Assembly (NCBI GenBank): GCA_003640385.1
Contig: RCAB01000109.1
Span: forward strand, 1 to 64,000
From: Setaria digitata
Lineage: Eukaryota > Nematoda > Chromadorea > Rhabditida > Setariidae
Length of the DNA stretch: 64,000 bases
Reading direction: 5' to 3'
Part shown: in pieces, positions 1 through 14,300 of the stretch
Layout: each line of letters opens with the position of its first letter
Position numbering within the stretch: position 1 is the stretch's first letter
Notes under the pieces: model-generated
Seen by the model: only the letters and a program-made list of their open reading frames with translations
Databases searched by the model: none
Told to the model about the DNA's origin: nothing
Made by a program: the position numbers and the translations under genes

Positions 1-1743
1 TTTTTTTGAAAAAACTGAAGTGAGATTTGCAATTGTTTAATTTCATGAAGAAATAAATGGAGTTTATGAAATCAGAATCCGTTGCCTGAATTGGACGATT
101 AGCTAAGCGTTGCTTCTTCATTCCTTCATTTTCATCTGAGTGGTACAAAAAATTTGTGTGGTACATAAAATTTGATGCTATGACTAACAGATTAAAGGTT
201 TAGTATCGGTTTTATCTCCCTCCTTTTTCTCTTTCTTTTTCCCTCTCTCTCACTTCCTACAAGAATCTAAAACTTAGAAGTTTATTTTCACCTTACCTGC
301 TCTTGTTGTTAGTTGCGACCAGTCTTTGTTAGCATGTTTATGATCATATATAATCATGATTATAAAATGATGTCACTGTTAATTGGTCGTTGTTGATGGC
401 ATTCATTTTGCTTATCAAAGGATAGATTTAAAGACCCTCCAGATATTTAAGATCCATCCCATATTTCCTAGTGCTACTGTTTTTTGTTACCAATCACAAT
501 GAAGCCCTTGATACTTTGATGATTTCACTCAATCGTTTTACACGAAAAATTATTCATCTAGGGAACGGATTGAGCTTGTTCTGGAACGCTATCTGTAAAT
601 AACTGTAGCATCACCATTTTATTGGAATATTGATGTTCGGTGTTTTTTATAGGGCACTATTCTTCTGGTACTTTCTCACAAAGCGAACAGCAGCTGAATT
701 CAAGTGATTGCACAAAGTGGAATTCATAAATCTTTTTTAAGTTTAAACTGCTCCAATCTTTTTCTTTTCATCCATTTGTCATATTTTTTGGAATTGCTCC
801 AAACTTCTTTTGTTTTACAAAATGAATTTTATTATTTGCAATCAACAAAACAACTTTCATCGTTAAGCACAAAGCTTTAGATGAATGAAATTTGGTAAAT
901 TTCTGATATTCTGGAAATTTTTAGAAACTTTGAATTCAATCTAAATTCTGATGGTAGTTTAGAACCAGAGATATTTTCTAACTTCCCTCTCTTAACAAAA
1001 ACTTTTTGTTATATTTTCTCAAATCGTTGTTTTGTTTTATTTTTTATTTTTTTATTTGTTTTCCTTCCTTTTCTTCTTGAATTTGGAACATTTAATAAAT
1101 GAAATTATTAAGGATATTTTTACCTCTTATACTCAAGCTTTTGTCTGTTGGCTTTTATAGAGCCCATCTTCGTTAATCTCTACCTCCTATTATTCTAAAA
1201 CACTCAATTCCACAATTTCAATCCTAATTTCTTTTTGTCTTTACTAATACTGTTGGTTACTGCATTACAAGGTCATTATTAATTTTCACACGACAAAATA
1301 AGGAATTGTGTTTTTTTTTCAGTGCCTTAATGAGTTTGACATGCAAAAAACACTACATGTTGGTTATATTCGGTCAACTAACTAATATTTCAATCTATTT
1401 GTTCTTTAAATTACTATTCACTTACGAATGACACTGCAAAACGATGGAAGTTACTTTACGGATCCATAAGAACATTATTTCAAAAATTTTAAGTAATCTC
1501 ATCATTTCTTCTTGATATCATCAAGATCGCTGCTGAAGTTACTTTATTGCTATCATTCACTGGATCTGATGGAAGGAAGACACAGTGTAAATTAAATAAG
1601 TGTTCTGCATCGTTGTAACTGACAGGACTAATTGTTATTAAAAGTCCTAGTTATTGAAATGTTTTCTTTTTTCATTCTTGTCGGGAAAATTTCAAGCTTC
1701 AATATATTCCGGCTGGCAACTAAATTCATTGATTAAACCATCA
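1..1743. other. AT-rich non-coding stretch upstream of the globin gene
   Basis: No coding exon, RNA gene or repeat could be supported here. The sequence is AT-rich with homopolymer T runs, and presumably includes the 5' flank of the globin gene. An open frame continues upstream of the globin start (to about 1654), but it has no ATG before 1744. Confidence 0.5.
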
Positions 1744-3938
1744 ATGGGAAATTTTATTTCTTGGACCAAGGAAAAAAAATCAGCTGTAGAAAAAGTAAAT
1801 GAACAAGTTAGTGGTATGTTACGGAAAGAGCCTAATTTTGATGCATCGAGGCTTCAGGCTGGTAAGAATTCTGGGAAGCATTCTTCAAGTCAGGAGCAAG
1901 TATCATTCTCTGAAGGATCATTTTTTAAGAAAGCAAAATCGAGCAAACTTTACGATAAACAGGACACGATGATTCACAGCGATATTAAAAATATAGATGA
2001 CGAAAATTGGAAATCAAATTCAGAAAATGTACAATATTTCATGCAATCAAAATTGCTGAACAAAGTGAAATGTAAGAGTTCGAAAGGTCAAAAAAAGAGT
2101 ACCTCCAGTGATGCGAAGCGGAATCAATCGCTGTTCCGAATGAGGTATAATTAGCCTTATTTCGTGACAATAAATAAACGGAATCAGAAGAGAAAGTGAT
2201 TGGATACTGGAAGTTTTATTATCGAAGATTTTATCGCTTAAATGGCTTACAGGGAAGGAAAAGCGAACATGCAAGAAGTAATGCTCCCTATTCTGATTGC
2301 GACTTCAAGTTCAAGCAATAGCCAGAGATGACTGACTTTAAGAACAATGTATAAAAACTAGTTCCAATTATCAAGAAATATTAGTGACAAGCTGAGAATA
2401 ATTTCGAATTGAAAATTATTAAAAAATCATTGAAAATTATTACACTTTTCTACGAACAACCGAACTAAGCAATAGAACAATTATAACTAAAATAACACAG
2501 CAATTCAAAGCATATAATTTTAAAATGGCAAAATTACAAAGGCTTGAAATATTTTTCGCACTAACATTTCATTTTCAAGCTGGAAAAGTTTCAAACATTC
2601 TTGACCAATCAACTTTTTTAATTCCACTTTTAATTAAAGTAATCATGAGCTTTTCTTATTAAAGGTTGAGGACTGCTTTTATTTTTGAAATTGCAAAGTA
2701 ATCTTTTATTCCATTATGTTTTCTTTTTCAAAATTGGAAAATTTCTCCAAGTTAGTATGAAATAGACGAAAAATTTTGACCAGTGCTTACTAATTCTTAG
2801 TTCTTCAGACAATCAAGCCTGACCAGACCACGACGGCAATTCCGTAATGGGAAGTATGATTGTCGTGAGGTGCATCCAGTCTCGTCCCAGGGACGTGAAA
2901 TCATTCAAAGTTGTTTCGGCAATCATCATAATGAAATTGGTTACCGTATTTGCATGAGAGTTTTCGAGAAACGTCCTGATTATCAAAGGTTCTTTGTAAT
3001 GTGTTCAGCTTTTGTTGAATAATGTGTTGATAAAACAAAAAGTTCAAGAAAATCAAATTATACGTAAACTAAAAATGAATGAAAAAATAAGTAGAAAATT
3101 GAATGGAAAATAGGAAGAGGAAATTAATGCTACTTAAAAAATAAGTCATAGAGAAAGAGTGGGAGAGAGTGAATAGAATAAATGGAATTAGTTTTAAATT
3201 TTAAAGATTGTAAATTTATTTATTTATTTTTCACTCCAGGTTCGTACACGCTCTCGGCAAAGAAAGATGGCTAATTTCCTCCACTGAACTCCGTGATTAC
3301 CTTAATAATGTTGTCAGCAAAGTAAGTTTGTCATTAAGTAATCTCAGTCCACCTGGGGTATTAAAGAAGCATTACTGCTTTATAAGTAACTTCCTCAAAA
3401 GTGCTATACAACCATTGACTGATGTCAGTTTTACAAATGAAGAATTGTTACGTTGTGGACGTGTAGCATCACACGTACAGTTGAAGAATAAAGAAAAAGT
3501 TGACGGCAAATGAGACTCACGTAAAATTCAGCGTACTTAACAGGTGAATGATGTAGCAGCGGTGGAGGAGATATCACGACAGTATGGTGAGCAGCATGTG
3601 TCATTGAAGAAGTATGGTTTCAAGCCTGACTTCTGGGTTAGCATAGCTGACGCAATGACTGTTGAATGTGTCATATTGGATATGGCTAATCATCAGGTAG
3701 ATAGCTCTAACTACCTTGTCAACAAGCAAATCAGATCCTATTCTGGCGCGTGTAATCTCAAAATTACTTAAACTTATTCAGTCTGTTTTAATTTCAATTT
3801 CAGCCAACAGAAACGGTCTTGGCATGGTCTCAGTTAACATCACTGATGTTTGCCTCAATTCGTGACGGTTACTACGAGGCGTTGCGGTTTCAACGACAAA
3901 CACTAAAAAGTAATAAACGCTCAACAAGTAGCAACTAA
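1744..3938 (+). CDS. N-myristoylated nematode globin (glb family), five exons
   Basis: Predicted exons are 1744-2144, 2809-2988, 3240-3321, 3544-3696 and 3804-3938; all phases agree and give a 316-residue protein. Residues 1-133 form a charged, low-complexity extension that starts MGNFIS, a good N-myristoylation signal (Gly2, Ser6). The globin fold runs from about residue 140 to 305. An A-helix segment (REIIQSCF) is followed by GYRICMRVFEKRP, with Phe195 as the likely CD1 Phe. YGEQH places the proximal (F8) His at 239, and the C-terminal part contains W..L...F.SIRDGYYEALR, typical of Caenorhabditis glb proteins. The distal E7 residue could not be assigned safely. Nematode globins of this class bind haem and are often thought to be redox or gas sensors rather than oxygen carriers; the acyl anchor would put this one at a membrane. 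I chose ATG 1744 because it creates the myristoyl motif. The donor after exon 2 (GTTCTT) is weak but fits the phase. Confidence 0.85.
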
Positions 3939-4980
3939 TCATCGAAGGAGAAACTTGAACAAGTTTGAAAAACCACTCATCTAGGTTGTATGAAATGCTT
4001 TTGTTGCATTTCAATCTTTCTAAAATATAATTCATTGCTTAACTTTTTTCAAATAGACTCGCTTAATTTTGCATATTTTTTTTATTGAAATGTTTTTGAA
4101 GAAATATTGCCAAAGTTGCATTTTCGTGGAAAAGACACTCTCAAAACTCTTCCTTAGCAATGATTTGAAAGGTTGAAATTTTCCACTACAATATACCCCA
4201 AAAAGATCTCTAGTTTATTTAATATTCACAGGTTCTGGATAAAATTAGTAGTCAGTAAAGTAAATAGCACATTGATCACACTAAGGTATATTGATAGACT
4301 ATCGGATAGGAAGTAAGTTCCATTTACTCTATTAATGTCAACGATTATGAAGTCTAACCTATCGAAAACACTTCCGCTTCATCAAATGGCGTCGTTAGTG
4401 ATTCGATTTAAAAGCTTCTCTCTTTCGTACTTTTCTTTATTATCACTTAATTAAACTTAAGTATACCCTAAGAAATTTTCAAAGCCATCTTTGAAAAGGA
4501 AAATACAATTACCTGACAAATTTTTTTTCTAAAATTTCTTAAAACTAATAATATGAACTAGCTTCTGATGACCTAACTTAATTACTAATATATTTGTTTG
4601 CACATATAAAGTAACAAAATTATTCTATATGATTACAAACAATAATTGATTCAAATTCCCCTTTTTTATAACATACTTTCAGACGTAAAAAAAAGATGTT
4701 CCTGGCTACTCTTTCTAATGTAATAGACCAATGCGATATCGAGGAGAGTAATAGTATTTAAAGATAGAATGAAATGCAGTGAGTTCATTCATTTTTTTTG
4801 ATTCCAGTGAAAGTAGAGGAAGTTTGGACAGTGTTGGAACAGTGAAGTTTGGACATTTCAGAACACATTATCATCGTATCACTGCATTCGCGATGCAATT
4901 ATCTCTGATAAGTTTTGAGAAATGAAGCTATTCGTTGTGTTTGTATTCTATCTTTAAATATCACTCTGTGCTTTAGTTTC
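3939..4980. other. Intergenic space between convergent genes
   Basis: About 1 kb of AT-rich DNA lies between the globin stop (+) and the cyclase stop (-), so the two genes converge. It should contain both 3' UTRs. I saw no clear AATAAA for either gene and no further coding exon. Confidence 0.5.
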
Positions 4981-7900
4981 TTACAGTTCAGGAACTGTCT
5001 CTTTTGCTTGTTGTTGCACATTCAGGACGAGTTCGTTTAACCAGTAGGTGTTCACATTTCCTATAACAACGAACTATTTGGTGTAATTAACACTATCAAA
5101 ACACTTTTAAAGAGATAACAAAGAAACAACACAGCTGACCTTTGCCTTTTACTTGGACCACTCCACGTTTTTTAAGTCTGTACTTCGAACGTTGCATTAA
5201 AATTTTTGCAGTACTTTCAGCCACTTGTATCTGATTAGCCACGCAGTTGCTCTGCATTCGAGATGCAAAATTCACCTAGGACAAGTATTAGAAACTTAAA
5301 TTTTAAATTTCATTGTTTTCTGCGGTTTCGGAAACTCAACGATTTCTATAACTCGGAAAAAAGAAGTACCGTATCACCAAATAAACAGTATCTTGGCGAT
5401 CGTAAACCGATAACACCAGCAGCAATCGGTCCGCAATGGAATCCTATACGCACACGTAGGTGCCAATTCGGTGCAGCAACGACTTTGTAAGCCAAAGTTT
5501 TCTGTGAAACAGAGAAGTTTAAGTGGCCGTTTTCTGCCATTCCCAGCTGCATTTCTTGACCAAAAAATGTTTTAATTAACTCATTAAAAAAACAATACCT
5601 CTCGTATTTCGAGAGCAATTTCAGCAATCTCGAAAATATGCTGACCACCATTTTCACTAGGTACTCCTGAAGCTACCATGTACGTTTCACCTGTTGTTTC
5701 AACTTTATAAGCATCATGACGTCTGATTATTTCGTCGAAAGTCATGAAAGCTTCATTCAAAAATGCAATAACCTAAATGATATTATGAAAAGAAAATATG
5801 AATGAAATTTTTCAATTCTTTAATTAATAATATTGATATCACTGCTGTCAAGTAGAAAATGTTCCAAACCTGCCCAGGAGTGCACTGCTCCATTAGATGC
5901 ATGAATTCGACAATCTGACAGAATCCAACAGTGACGGATTCATAATTTCTTGGAATCACTGGTTTGCCTGCTTTGAGCTGTGCGGCTATAGATCTGTTAA
6001 CAATTCCTGCACTATTTTCGATAGCATATTTAATTCAAAGTTTTAAAAAATTTGATTTTGGAAGTAATGGAAAAGTCACTGACGGTGGTAGCATTTCACA
6101 AAGTAAGCGATCTGTTTGCCCTTGCGCTTCGACCAGAAGTGAAGTTCTTTCCGCAACGATACGTTCCAAATTCTGCGCATAATTCTCATTGATTTTAATC
6201 ATTTGATCCACCAAATTGCCTTCCCTTAAATAATCATAAAGTTAAAAACAATTCAAGTTATTAAGGATGAAATTTATAAATACCTCTTGAAAATGAGCAA
6301 AATCACTGCCTTCATTATGTGTTCAACTGCCTTACTCACTTTTCAGCAAAAAACTTTTTAATAAATTAACTAAAAATCTACGAGCTTGAGAAGATTGTTC
6401 CGATGGTTTGATGAATATTTCGAAGTTTAGGTCGTGCTTCTGGTGTTGGATCCCAACACTGACGCATTAATGTAATTAACTACAAAATGCAAAATTTTAA
6501 AATTTATAGATTAGACAGGAACGACTATTTTAAGTAATGGTTTGTACTAAGTTCTTTGACTAATAGTTTGTAGGAAAGGAGTAAAAGTTTTTTCCAATTT
6601 CTTAACTTTTTAAAAAACATTCTAATTGATCAGAAGCAAAAAAAAAAACAGTTCATTTAAAACTAACCGGATCGTCATTATCACTGTCAATTTGTGGTCG
6701 CAGCGACTTGTGAATTACATTATTTAGTACTTCTGCAAATAATTCGCCTCTGCGAGAACAATGACATTTTCTTTTTCATATGATTTGTCAGATTTTCAAA
6801 AATTTCATAAAAAAGCATTTTTTTTTTCTTTATTAAACCTTTCAACGAAAGTCGATCGAATGGTCGAATACGATAAATGATTGAGTATAGCATCATTCCG
6901 AAGCTGTACACATCTCCAACAACGCTACCCTTTGGAAAGTTGAATCCAATTTGTATGCCAGCTAATAGCTCTGGAGCAACTGTTACGTAAACTGCAAACA
7001 GTGAAATTCAAACGACACTTTACTTACGTAATATTGAAGCAACCTAATTTGATCCAGTTAAGTAATCATGGTTTTGTCAAGACCTAATAGTCATGACCTA
7101 TCAGCCTTCACTCTTTCCTCCCTTATCTTTCTTATCTTCCAGAATAACTCACACTGTTGCGGAATCAGTTCTGCAGTACGTATGTAATTCTGATTAATTA
7201 ATTCATTCAAGAGACTTGAAATCCCGAAATTCGTCAATTTAAGAACCCAGTTTGCATCAATCATACATGTTTTTAGTGATAGCATCCCATGATATCCAAT
7301 CGACGATTTGTGTAAATACTGCAGTCCCTGAAAGAACTCTCGTAAATCCTTTGTAGTAAATAAATGCACTACATTAAGTCACTGACTCCAATATTAGCAT
7401 TACACTTTGTTATCAAACTGTCTGTTCCTTTTAGATTTTGCAATGATTTATTTATAATACCTTGAGGATATCTTTGATAAAAGCACTTTTGAACGTATCA
7501 TCAACGTTGAAATTACGATCGTAGATGAAGTCCTCCAACGATGCGCGCTCGATTAGTGCATGAAGTACATAGAAACGATCCAAATCATTGTAGCAGATTC
7601 CGATGAAGTTTGTCAGGTTGTTATGATTCAGTGACTTCAACTCGTAAAGGAACTTTAGTTGTACTTTACTCCACGGAATTCGCTTGTATTGTTTGAAGCA
7701 TATAAATTCAGCCTTCAAAGTACCGACCAATGCATATGAATCCAAATGTCGTCGCTTGTTGCTTAAATTATCGCTAACAGCATGCCCTTTGGACTGAAAA
7801 ACTCAAAATTTGAAACCTAACTTCATGAAGCAAAACTCTTTTAAGCTTCAAACGAAGAGTAGAAATTATAGAATGCAAAGATTCAGTCAGATAAAAGTTA

Positions 7901-10900
7901 TAAGACCCGTTTTGATTCGATCACTTTCAAATTCTCCTTTGGAATCTTCCACATCATTCGATACTTTGCCACGTGCTTTCTGAAAAACGCCGTGCTGATC
8001 TATCACACAAGGTGAATATTACTTTAGTTTGAATATAACACTAGCAATCCAATTCCATCTTCTCGTCTCTTCAAATAATTATCGTTCAAGGGAGAGAAAA
8101 TTGTCAAACATTTAACTTTGCAATAGTTCTCACATACTCTACAGTACACTCAAGGCATACTTACTTCCTTCGATATAAATAAAAGCCAATTGAACCAAGT
8201 ACCAAAGCAACGGTAGAACTGATAACAATCAAGCCAACAACTGGCACTGTAACCACTAATAAGTAATTTTTACATTTAACACATCTTTTAACAGTAACGT
8301 TTTTGTATGTATTCCAGAAATCTTCGTTTTTAATTTCCACTTCCTGCAATGGCACCACTCGTTATTTTAAGACTTGCAACTAAATGTACATGAAACAATA
8401 ACAACAACAGTCTGTAAAATAAGTAAGCATGAAAAAGAAAGAAGTAAGCAAGTAATCACGAAATTAAAGCATTTATTCTCATAGGTACACGGGGCTTGAA
8501 CCATTGACAGTTTCATAACTGTCTCGAATTCATCCTTTTCTGAATTCAACCATTGAAATGCATAATTCTGTAAACGTTTTCCGGCTCCATCCAAAGTCAC
8601 TTTCCCAAATACATCTGTGAGAAGATAAAAATTCTATTCTGATGGCAAAACTGAAACTTAGCAAAGCTTAAAAAACGTTATGATGATCGGATCGGTGATT
8701 TTTCTAGTAACATTAATTGACTTTCTTTCACTCGATATTAATCATTTTAAGACATGAAAGCATGTATGAATGTAATTCAGAAATTAGTTTGTTCTTCTGT
8801 TAATAACCACGATTTCTTCAAGGTAATAAAAGCACAGAAATATGTCACAACCAGTGAATTGTTGGTTTTTCATAAATTGAGCGAATTTCTTCCCATCGAT
8901 AGCTGCTCCATTTCCGATACCAAAGCAGAAACCATAACATGCATCATACATCGTCATATATGTTTCTACCTCTTCCTGTAAAAAAAAAAAACCGTAAAAA
9001 AAAAACTTTGAAAATTTCCAAAGTATCCCTGTCAGAAGTATCAAGCATTAGCAGCAACCGTATGATTAAGAATCAACAACAGATTATCATATTTCAAACT
9101 GGTTTTTTTTTTAATTTTCTTTCCTACAAAAATTGCTATAATTGTGCACCGTATCCTATCCTTTCTTTTCTTCCTACTTCTCCTGATCCTTACTATAAAT
9201 TATACCTGTTTTATCGTAAAATTCATACGCTTGCTGAGCGTATCTCCGATCTCTTTGTATTTTTCAATTACTGGAGCTAGCTGAAATTGTGCATGCTCAT
9301 TGATTATTAATTTCGAAAGTTCCACTTTGGGCAACGGTATGGTTTCAGGTCTAAGCACTGACAATATATGTTTTATTCTGAAGATTCTTCTCTATCCATT
9401 CTCACTATTACTATTTTTGTAAATGACTCACAACAATGATTTTCGCTTTCTTCACAATATGTCTTACTGCACTGGTGCATATTTCACTGATCTGATCGCA
9501 TATCAAAATCACCATGTATTGGTCATTGGTCAACGAGGTTATTTCCAGGGTATAGAAAACCATTTCCGGATCTATGAAATCATTCCCGAAAATGATCACT
9601 GAAGAAATTATATTTATTTGGTTGCAATATTTAATGATTGAAATTTCTTAAAGCTAATTTACTCTGACCGTTGTTGTTCAAAATGTAATGTAATTGAAGG
9701 ACTTGAAAGATTTCAAAAAAAAAAACGATCGAGAAATTACTTTCATGAAAAAGTGGTTGGTGATTATGTCTCACATAATCAGTGGCATTATTTTAGTAAT
9801 AAGAAAACTTAGAAGATTGAGAAGGGGAGAGACTTTTCCAGGAAATCGTTCAGTATAGATTAAAGCTTACTACTTGCGTTTGTCCTAAGACTCATTCCTG
9901 TAACTTTATTTGTTCTTAACATATGTCCATCAATTTCGATATGTTCCTCTATATGAAATGAATTCTGTTGTTCCACCACTTGCTTAATCCCAGAAATGAT
10001 CGAATAATGATCGAAATTGCGTTCATTGGAACTTACTAAAAGCATCTGAAAAGAATCAAGTTATTTAATTCATTCATTTCTTTGTGTTAAATCATCACTG
10101 CAGTGCTGTTCGAAATTAATTAAATACATAGAACAAAGTTAAACTGGAACTAAAATACTACAATCAAAACAAATAAGGTGAACTATGCTCAAAAAGAAAA
10201 AGTGATAATAACTGTTTGTCCTTTAAGAATGGGGTTAAAATCGAAATTGGAAATGAGTTATAAAAAAGATAAAACTAAAGCCAAAAAGTTAGTTGGAATG
10301 TGAAGATAGTTTTATGTTTTTTTTTCCTTTTAAATTAATTCGGTTTTCATTAACTTGTAAAATTCAGCAACTGAGTGCTTCCAAATGATAATTTAAATAA
10401 AAATAACATTCTACCGAAGTAATATTGAGGTAATCGCTAAGGCATTTTATAGCATATGTGAAATCAAGTGCAGATGTAAGACCAAATTGCACAACGGTAG
10501 GATACAGATTCTGATCACTTATGCTGGGATTTGTAACAACAGTTCGTGTCACAACTGGTGAATTCCAAGAACGAGCTAAGCCAGCTATTTCCAAGACCTC
10601 GCTCTGACATCTCGAATCAATGAATGCCTTCAAATTATGTCATGAAGTGGCATCTGAATGTTGCTAGCATCTACAAATAAAACCAATATGTTTCAAAAAT
10701 AACCTCAACATTTTGTTGAAAATGAAAATTGACAGCATTAGCAGTACCCCTTGCTGGGCTATCCATCATGCACATCGCAGCATTTAGTATTCTAAATCAT
10801 TTCTAATTTATTATTCTTTTCAGACATTCTGACAAAATAAATATCACTAAATGTTTCCTTTTATCAAAATTTCAAGTATGTTTCAGAAAAAAAAGAAGTA

Positions 10901-11311
10901 CAAGTTTTCAACTACTTTTCAAATCATTTTTAAAAAATCATCATTTCAAGAAACTTTTTTTAATGTTTGAACAGTTATGCTTCCACAATTCCTTCTTTTT
11001 TTTTTATTACAGCGATGCTTGTTTGAATGAGTTTTGATTTTTTTTTTTTAAATTACAGATGAAAGAAATTTCATCTGTAATTTTAATTATTTGTTAAAGT
11101 GCTAATTGCCGAAATATTATTTAGTAAAAATATGTGGAAGTATGCAAGCATACTGAATGGTGTCGGAAATACATTCCTTGGCATTCTGAGCATCTTTCAA
11201 GGCCATTTTACATACGCGAACAAGGCTTTGATCAGTTTCTATGATTCCAAGTCTAATTCCATTGCACAATAATGCATATGAAATGAATATCATAATCTTT
11301 TCTTCTGTCAT
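4981..11311 (-). CDS. Receptor-type guanylyl cyclase with degenerate metal-binding sites, 22 exons
   Basis: Exons in transcript order: 11311-11154, 10791-10704, 10627-10415, 10045-9871, 9598-9428, 9357-9206, 8975-8852, 8614-8460, 8343-8165, 7979-7907, 7793-7461, 7327-7153, 6979-6839, 6747-6668, 6479-6382, 6334-6284, 6224-6080, 5977-5870, 5772-5599, 5501-5370, 5275-5140, 5060-4981. This gives about 1046 residues, normal for the family. The order is: signal peptide; ANF-receptor-like ligand domain (residues about 17-430); membrane helix (about 439-467); kinase-homology domain (about 497-790, HRD replaced by YHGML, DFG by NFG); coiled linker with CEMLPP; cyclase domain (about 838-1020). Kept are the guanine-specifying Glu898 and Cys970 and the catalytic Asn977/Arg981. 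However, the metal site FSDIVGF reads FCQIVEF (Gln858), and IGDAYM reads TGETYM (Glu902). It would normally make cGMP, but its own activity is doubtful. The exon junction 6080/5977 is imperfect (see findings). ATG 11311 or 11292 could be the start. Confidence 0.88.
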
Positions 11312-14300
11312 TTTTGAAACCAAACTAAGCTTCTGAAATTTAAATTCAATTCAACATTATTTTTCAATTGAACAAATAAATGAACACCAGTAATTCATTT
11401 CTCTGTCGCTCTCATCGACATGTTTTATCAACAGAACTTTTTTGAGTTTCGAGGAATGAGTAACGACAGGTTGCAAATAAATGAATTAAAAAATTAATTG
11501 ATTTTATAAGAAACATACGATTAAACACTCGATTTCATGTCTCAGAAATATTTACTTTAATGAAATGATTATTAAAGATATCACAAAATTTACTATTCAT
11601 TGGAGAAATCACAGATGGACTAACATATCGTTGTTTTGTTGTAACTTTAAAAGTGGCCTTAAACACCTTCAATGAAAATATTCCAGGAAGTAATGAGCGG
11701 TGTTGCATTTCTCGATCCTGTTACCTCCGACAGAATTCAGGCTATTCATTTCTAAAATCATTCTTCATTGCATGCAATTTATCTTTTACACCACTGATTT
11801 AAAATCAGGAGATTCGCTGCTCTTGTTTTTATTCTTCGAATTATTATTGATTTATCTAGCTATTGATTAAAAATAGTAATTAACGATTGAAAATTTGTTT
11901 CCTACCTGTGAAGGTATGAATATAAGATAGCATGTAGTTAATTGGTTTGGATAACAAGGATGACTTAGGGCAGAGACAACTTTGGCTCATTACAATGGAT
12001 GAGAACGAGCCTGGCAATGCAGAAGTAGGCAGTTAAGTGCAATTCAACAAACATTCATATTCCTCATTAATGTCTTCATTAGCTGAAGCCCACACCAAAT
12101 CATTACTGATAATATCATACTAATGATGTCGTCAACTATTCATTGTTATCATTGTAGACTGAAGTTTAGGGAGAATGCGTTCAGCTCATAATAAACACTT
12201 CCGTAAATGATGTATCAGAATTCGTTTTTCTGCTTAAAAATTTCGAGAAAAGACACACTTGAAGATATTATCTTTTTAAGGGTTTAAAGATTAAAGAAAA
12301 GATGACATTCCAGTAAGCAAAAGATACAGTTTCTACAAGAAAGAAGCGAACAATTTATCTAATCATGAGACCTTAGGATGCATAAAGATGCTGGAATAGT
12401 AGAATTTGAAATCTGGACGTAGAAATATAAAATAGTTCATTTTTTAACTCTTCTTAATTTCAGGAGAAAAACTTCAAAGCGAATGGACATCGTCGAATCT
12501 GATTTCATTCTCGGTTTTCATTTATTTTTTTAATCGTTTCCATTTATTGTGTATTTAATCGAAAAAAGAATAACCTGTGCAAAACTTACTAACACTAACG
12601 AAAACCTGCTTGCTTACAATTTCTGAAAGGATGTCCAAAGTGATGGATTGTAGTAATTATGAATTTATTTGCATTTCGGATTTGCGGTTGACCTTGTTAG
12701 GAAAGGAGCAGATTATCATCCTCAGTTAAATCTTTATTAGCTTTTTCGTCCTTTATTAATCCGTAATGCATATCGATGTTTGAGTTGCTTTTTGATCCGT
12801 TTGGGAGAGGAAGTATGGACGGATGACTCGAAGCATTCATTTGAGGACGAGATATCATCAAATGAAACTTTTGCCTCATCAGATGAAATTTTCATTCATA
12901 CCTAAATTCTTCTTCCACTTTTCGAATATGCTTTCACCGGTTACGGTTACAACAATCATTCATTCATCCGAATGTCCTTCCTCAGTAATTACTTTCATTG
13001 TCATTTGTATTCAACTTTCGGCCATTAAAGGAATCGGAAATTGCTCAGTCGTCCATCCACCCATCCATTCAGTACAATTTTCATTGTCAACATCCATCTT
13101 CCCTTCTTCTTTTCCTTTATCAAATAGTTTTCTCATGCTTCAACAGACAGGAAATTAAAAGGAGCAGGAAAATACGTCGTTAAATTTCTTTTTTTTCCTT
13201 TCAAATAATCAACTTCGCCCTGAACAACTTGAAGGTTGCATTCCAAATGTAATTTGAAAAAAGAAAGGGAAAAGTGATAAGATTTATTGATTCAGTTTAG
13301 CTGAACATGATAAATGTACTTGTTCATATCATGCTGTTATTAGTTCATTTGCTCCTGTTGAACTATGTTCTTGGTCAACAAATGAACAATTCGAATTAAG
13401 CAAGTTCTTGACGGATTAAACTTCCTGCCGACCGATTGATCAATCAGTGACTGCAGTAGCAACGAAATGATCTGGATTTCAATCGTTCAAGCTGAACTCT
13501 CACTTCTGAATTTCACTTTTACTCTGTCAGATTGTTTTAAAGGCAATTTCTGTTTAACCTTCAAGTTTCGTTTTTCCCAACATTCAGTGAAACCATAAAT
13601 CACATTCCCGAGAGGAACTGTCGTTCGATTACCATTATCTCATCATATACATTACATTGAGAAGTTAGCTATAATTACAGACTATTCAAACAAGAAATCA
13701 TTCAGAGCTGCGAAGTAGTGATGATTGGTAATGATGATGCTGCTAGTGATAATGGTGATAGTAACATTGGTGATAATGACACAAGTTCAAGGACGTTATC
13801 GAAGAAATACATTAAAATTGCTTCTTTCATATTCTGCTCAATTGTCACTCTTTCCAACTTATCCAATTGATCCAGTCATTTCCAGACGTTGAGAAAATTG
13901 TTTCCCTTTGAAATGATTCGTAAATTATCGAGAAATGGACAGTAAGTTATGATTAGAGCTTAGACACAGCCCTTCCCAAGGCACTTCTTATGTCAACAGC
14001 CTCGTAGATATTTCCATTGCCTTTCTTTTTCTCGATACGATTGTGAGAAATGTCAACAAGGCGGTAGAAACTCGATGCTAAAAGGTTAGCTGACCAGTAG
14101 TGACCTCCAGTCGATGCTTTTATTTGTCCAGGAAGGATCGATTAATATAACGGAATGATGATATACCTGATTAGCTTGTAATCAATTTAAAATAGAACAA
14201 AAAACTCCTCCCTATAATTTCATATCTCTTTAATGATTTAATTAACAAATAAATGTAATATCCCCACTTGTATCCAAAAAGTAATTAATTTGTTTTAATG

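Noticed and set aside
12697..12894. Minus-strand frames with Ser/Lys-rich, protein-like sequence in two overlapping phases
   Set aside because: No convincing splice sites or upstream exons; low-complexity residues in both frames suggest composition rather than coding.
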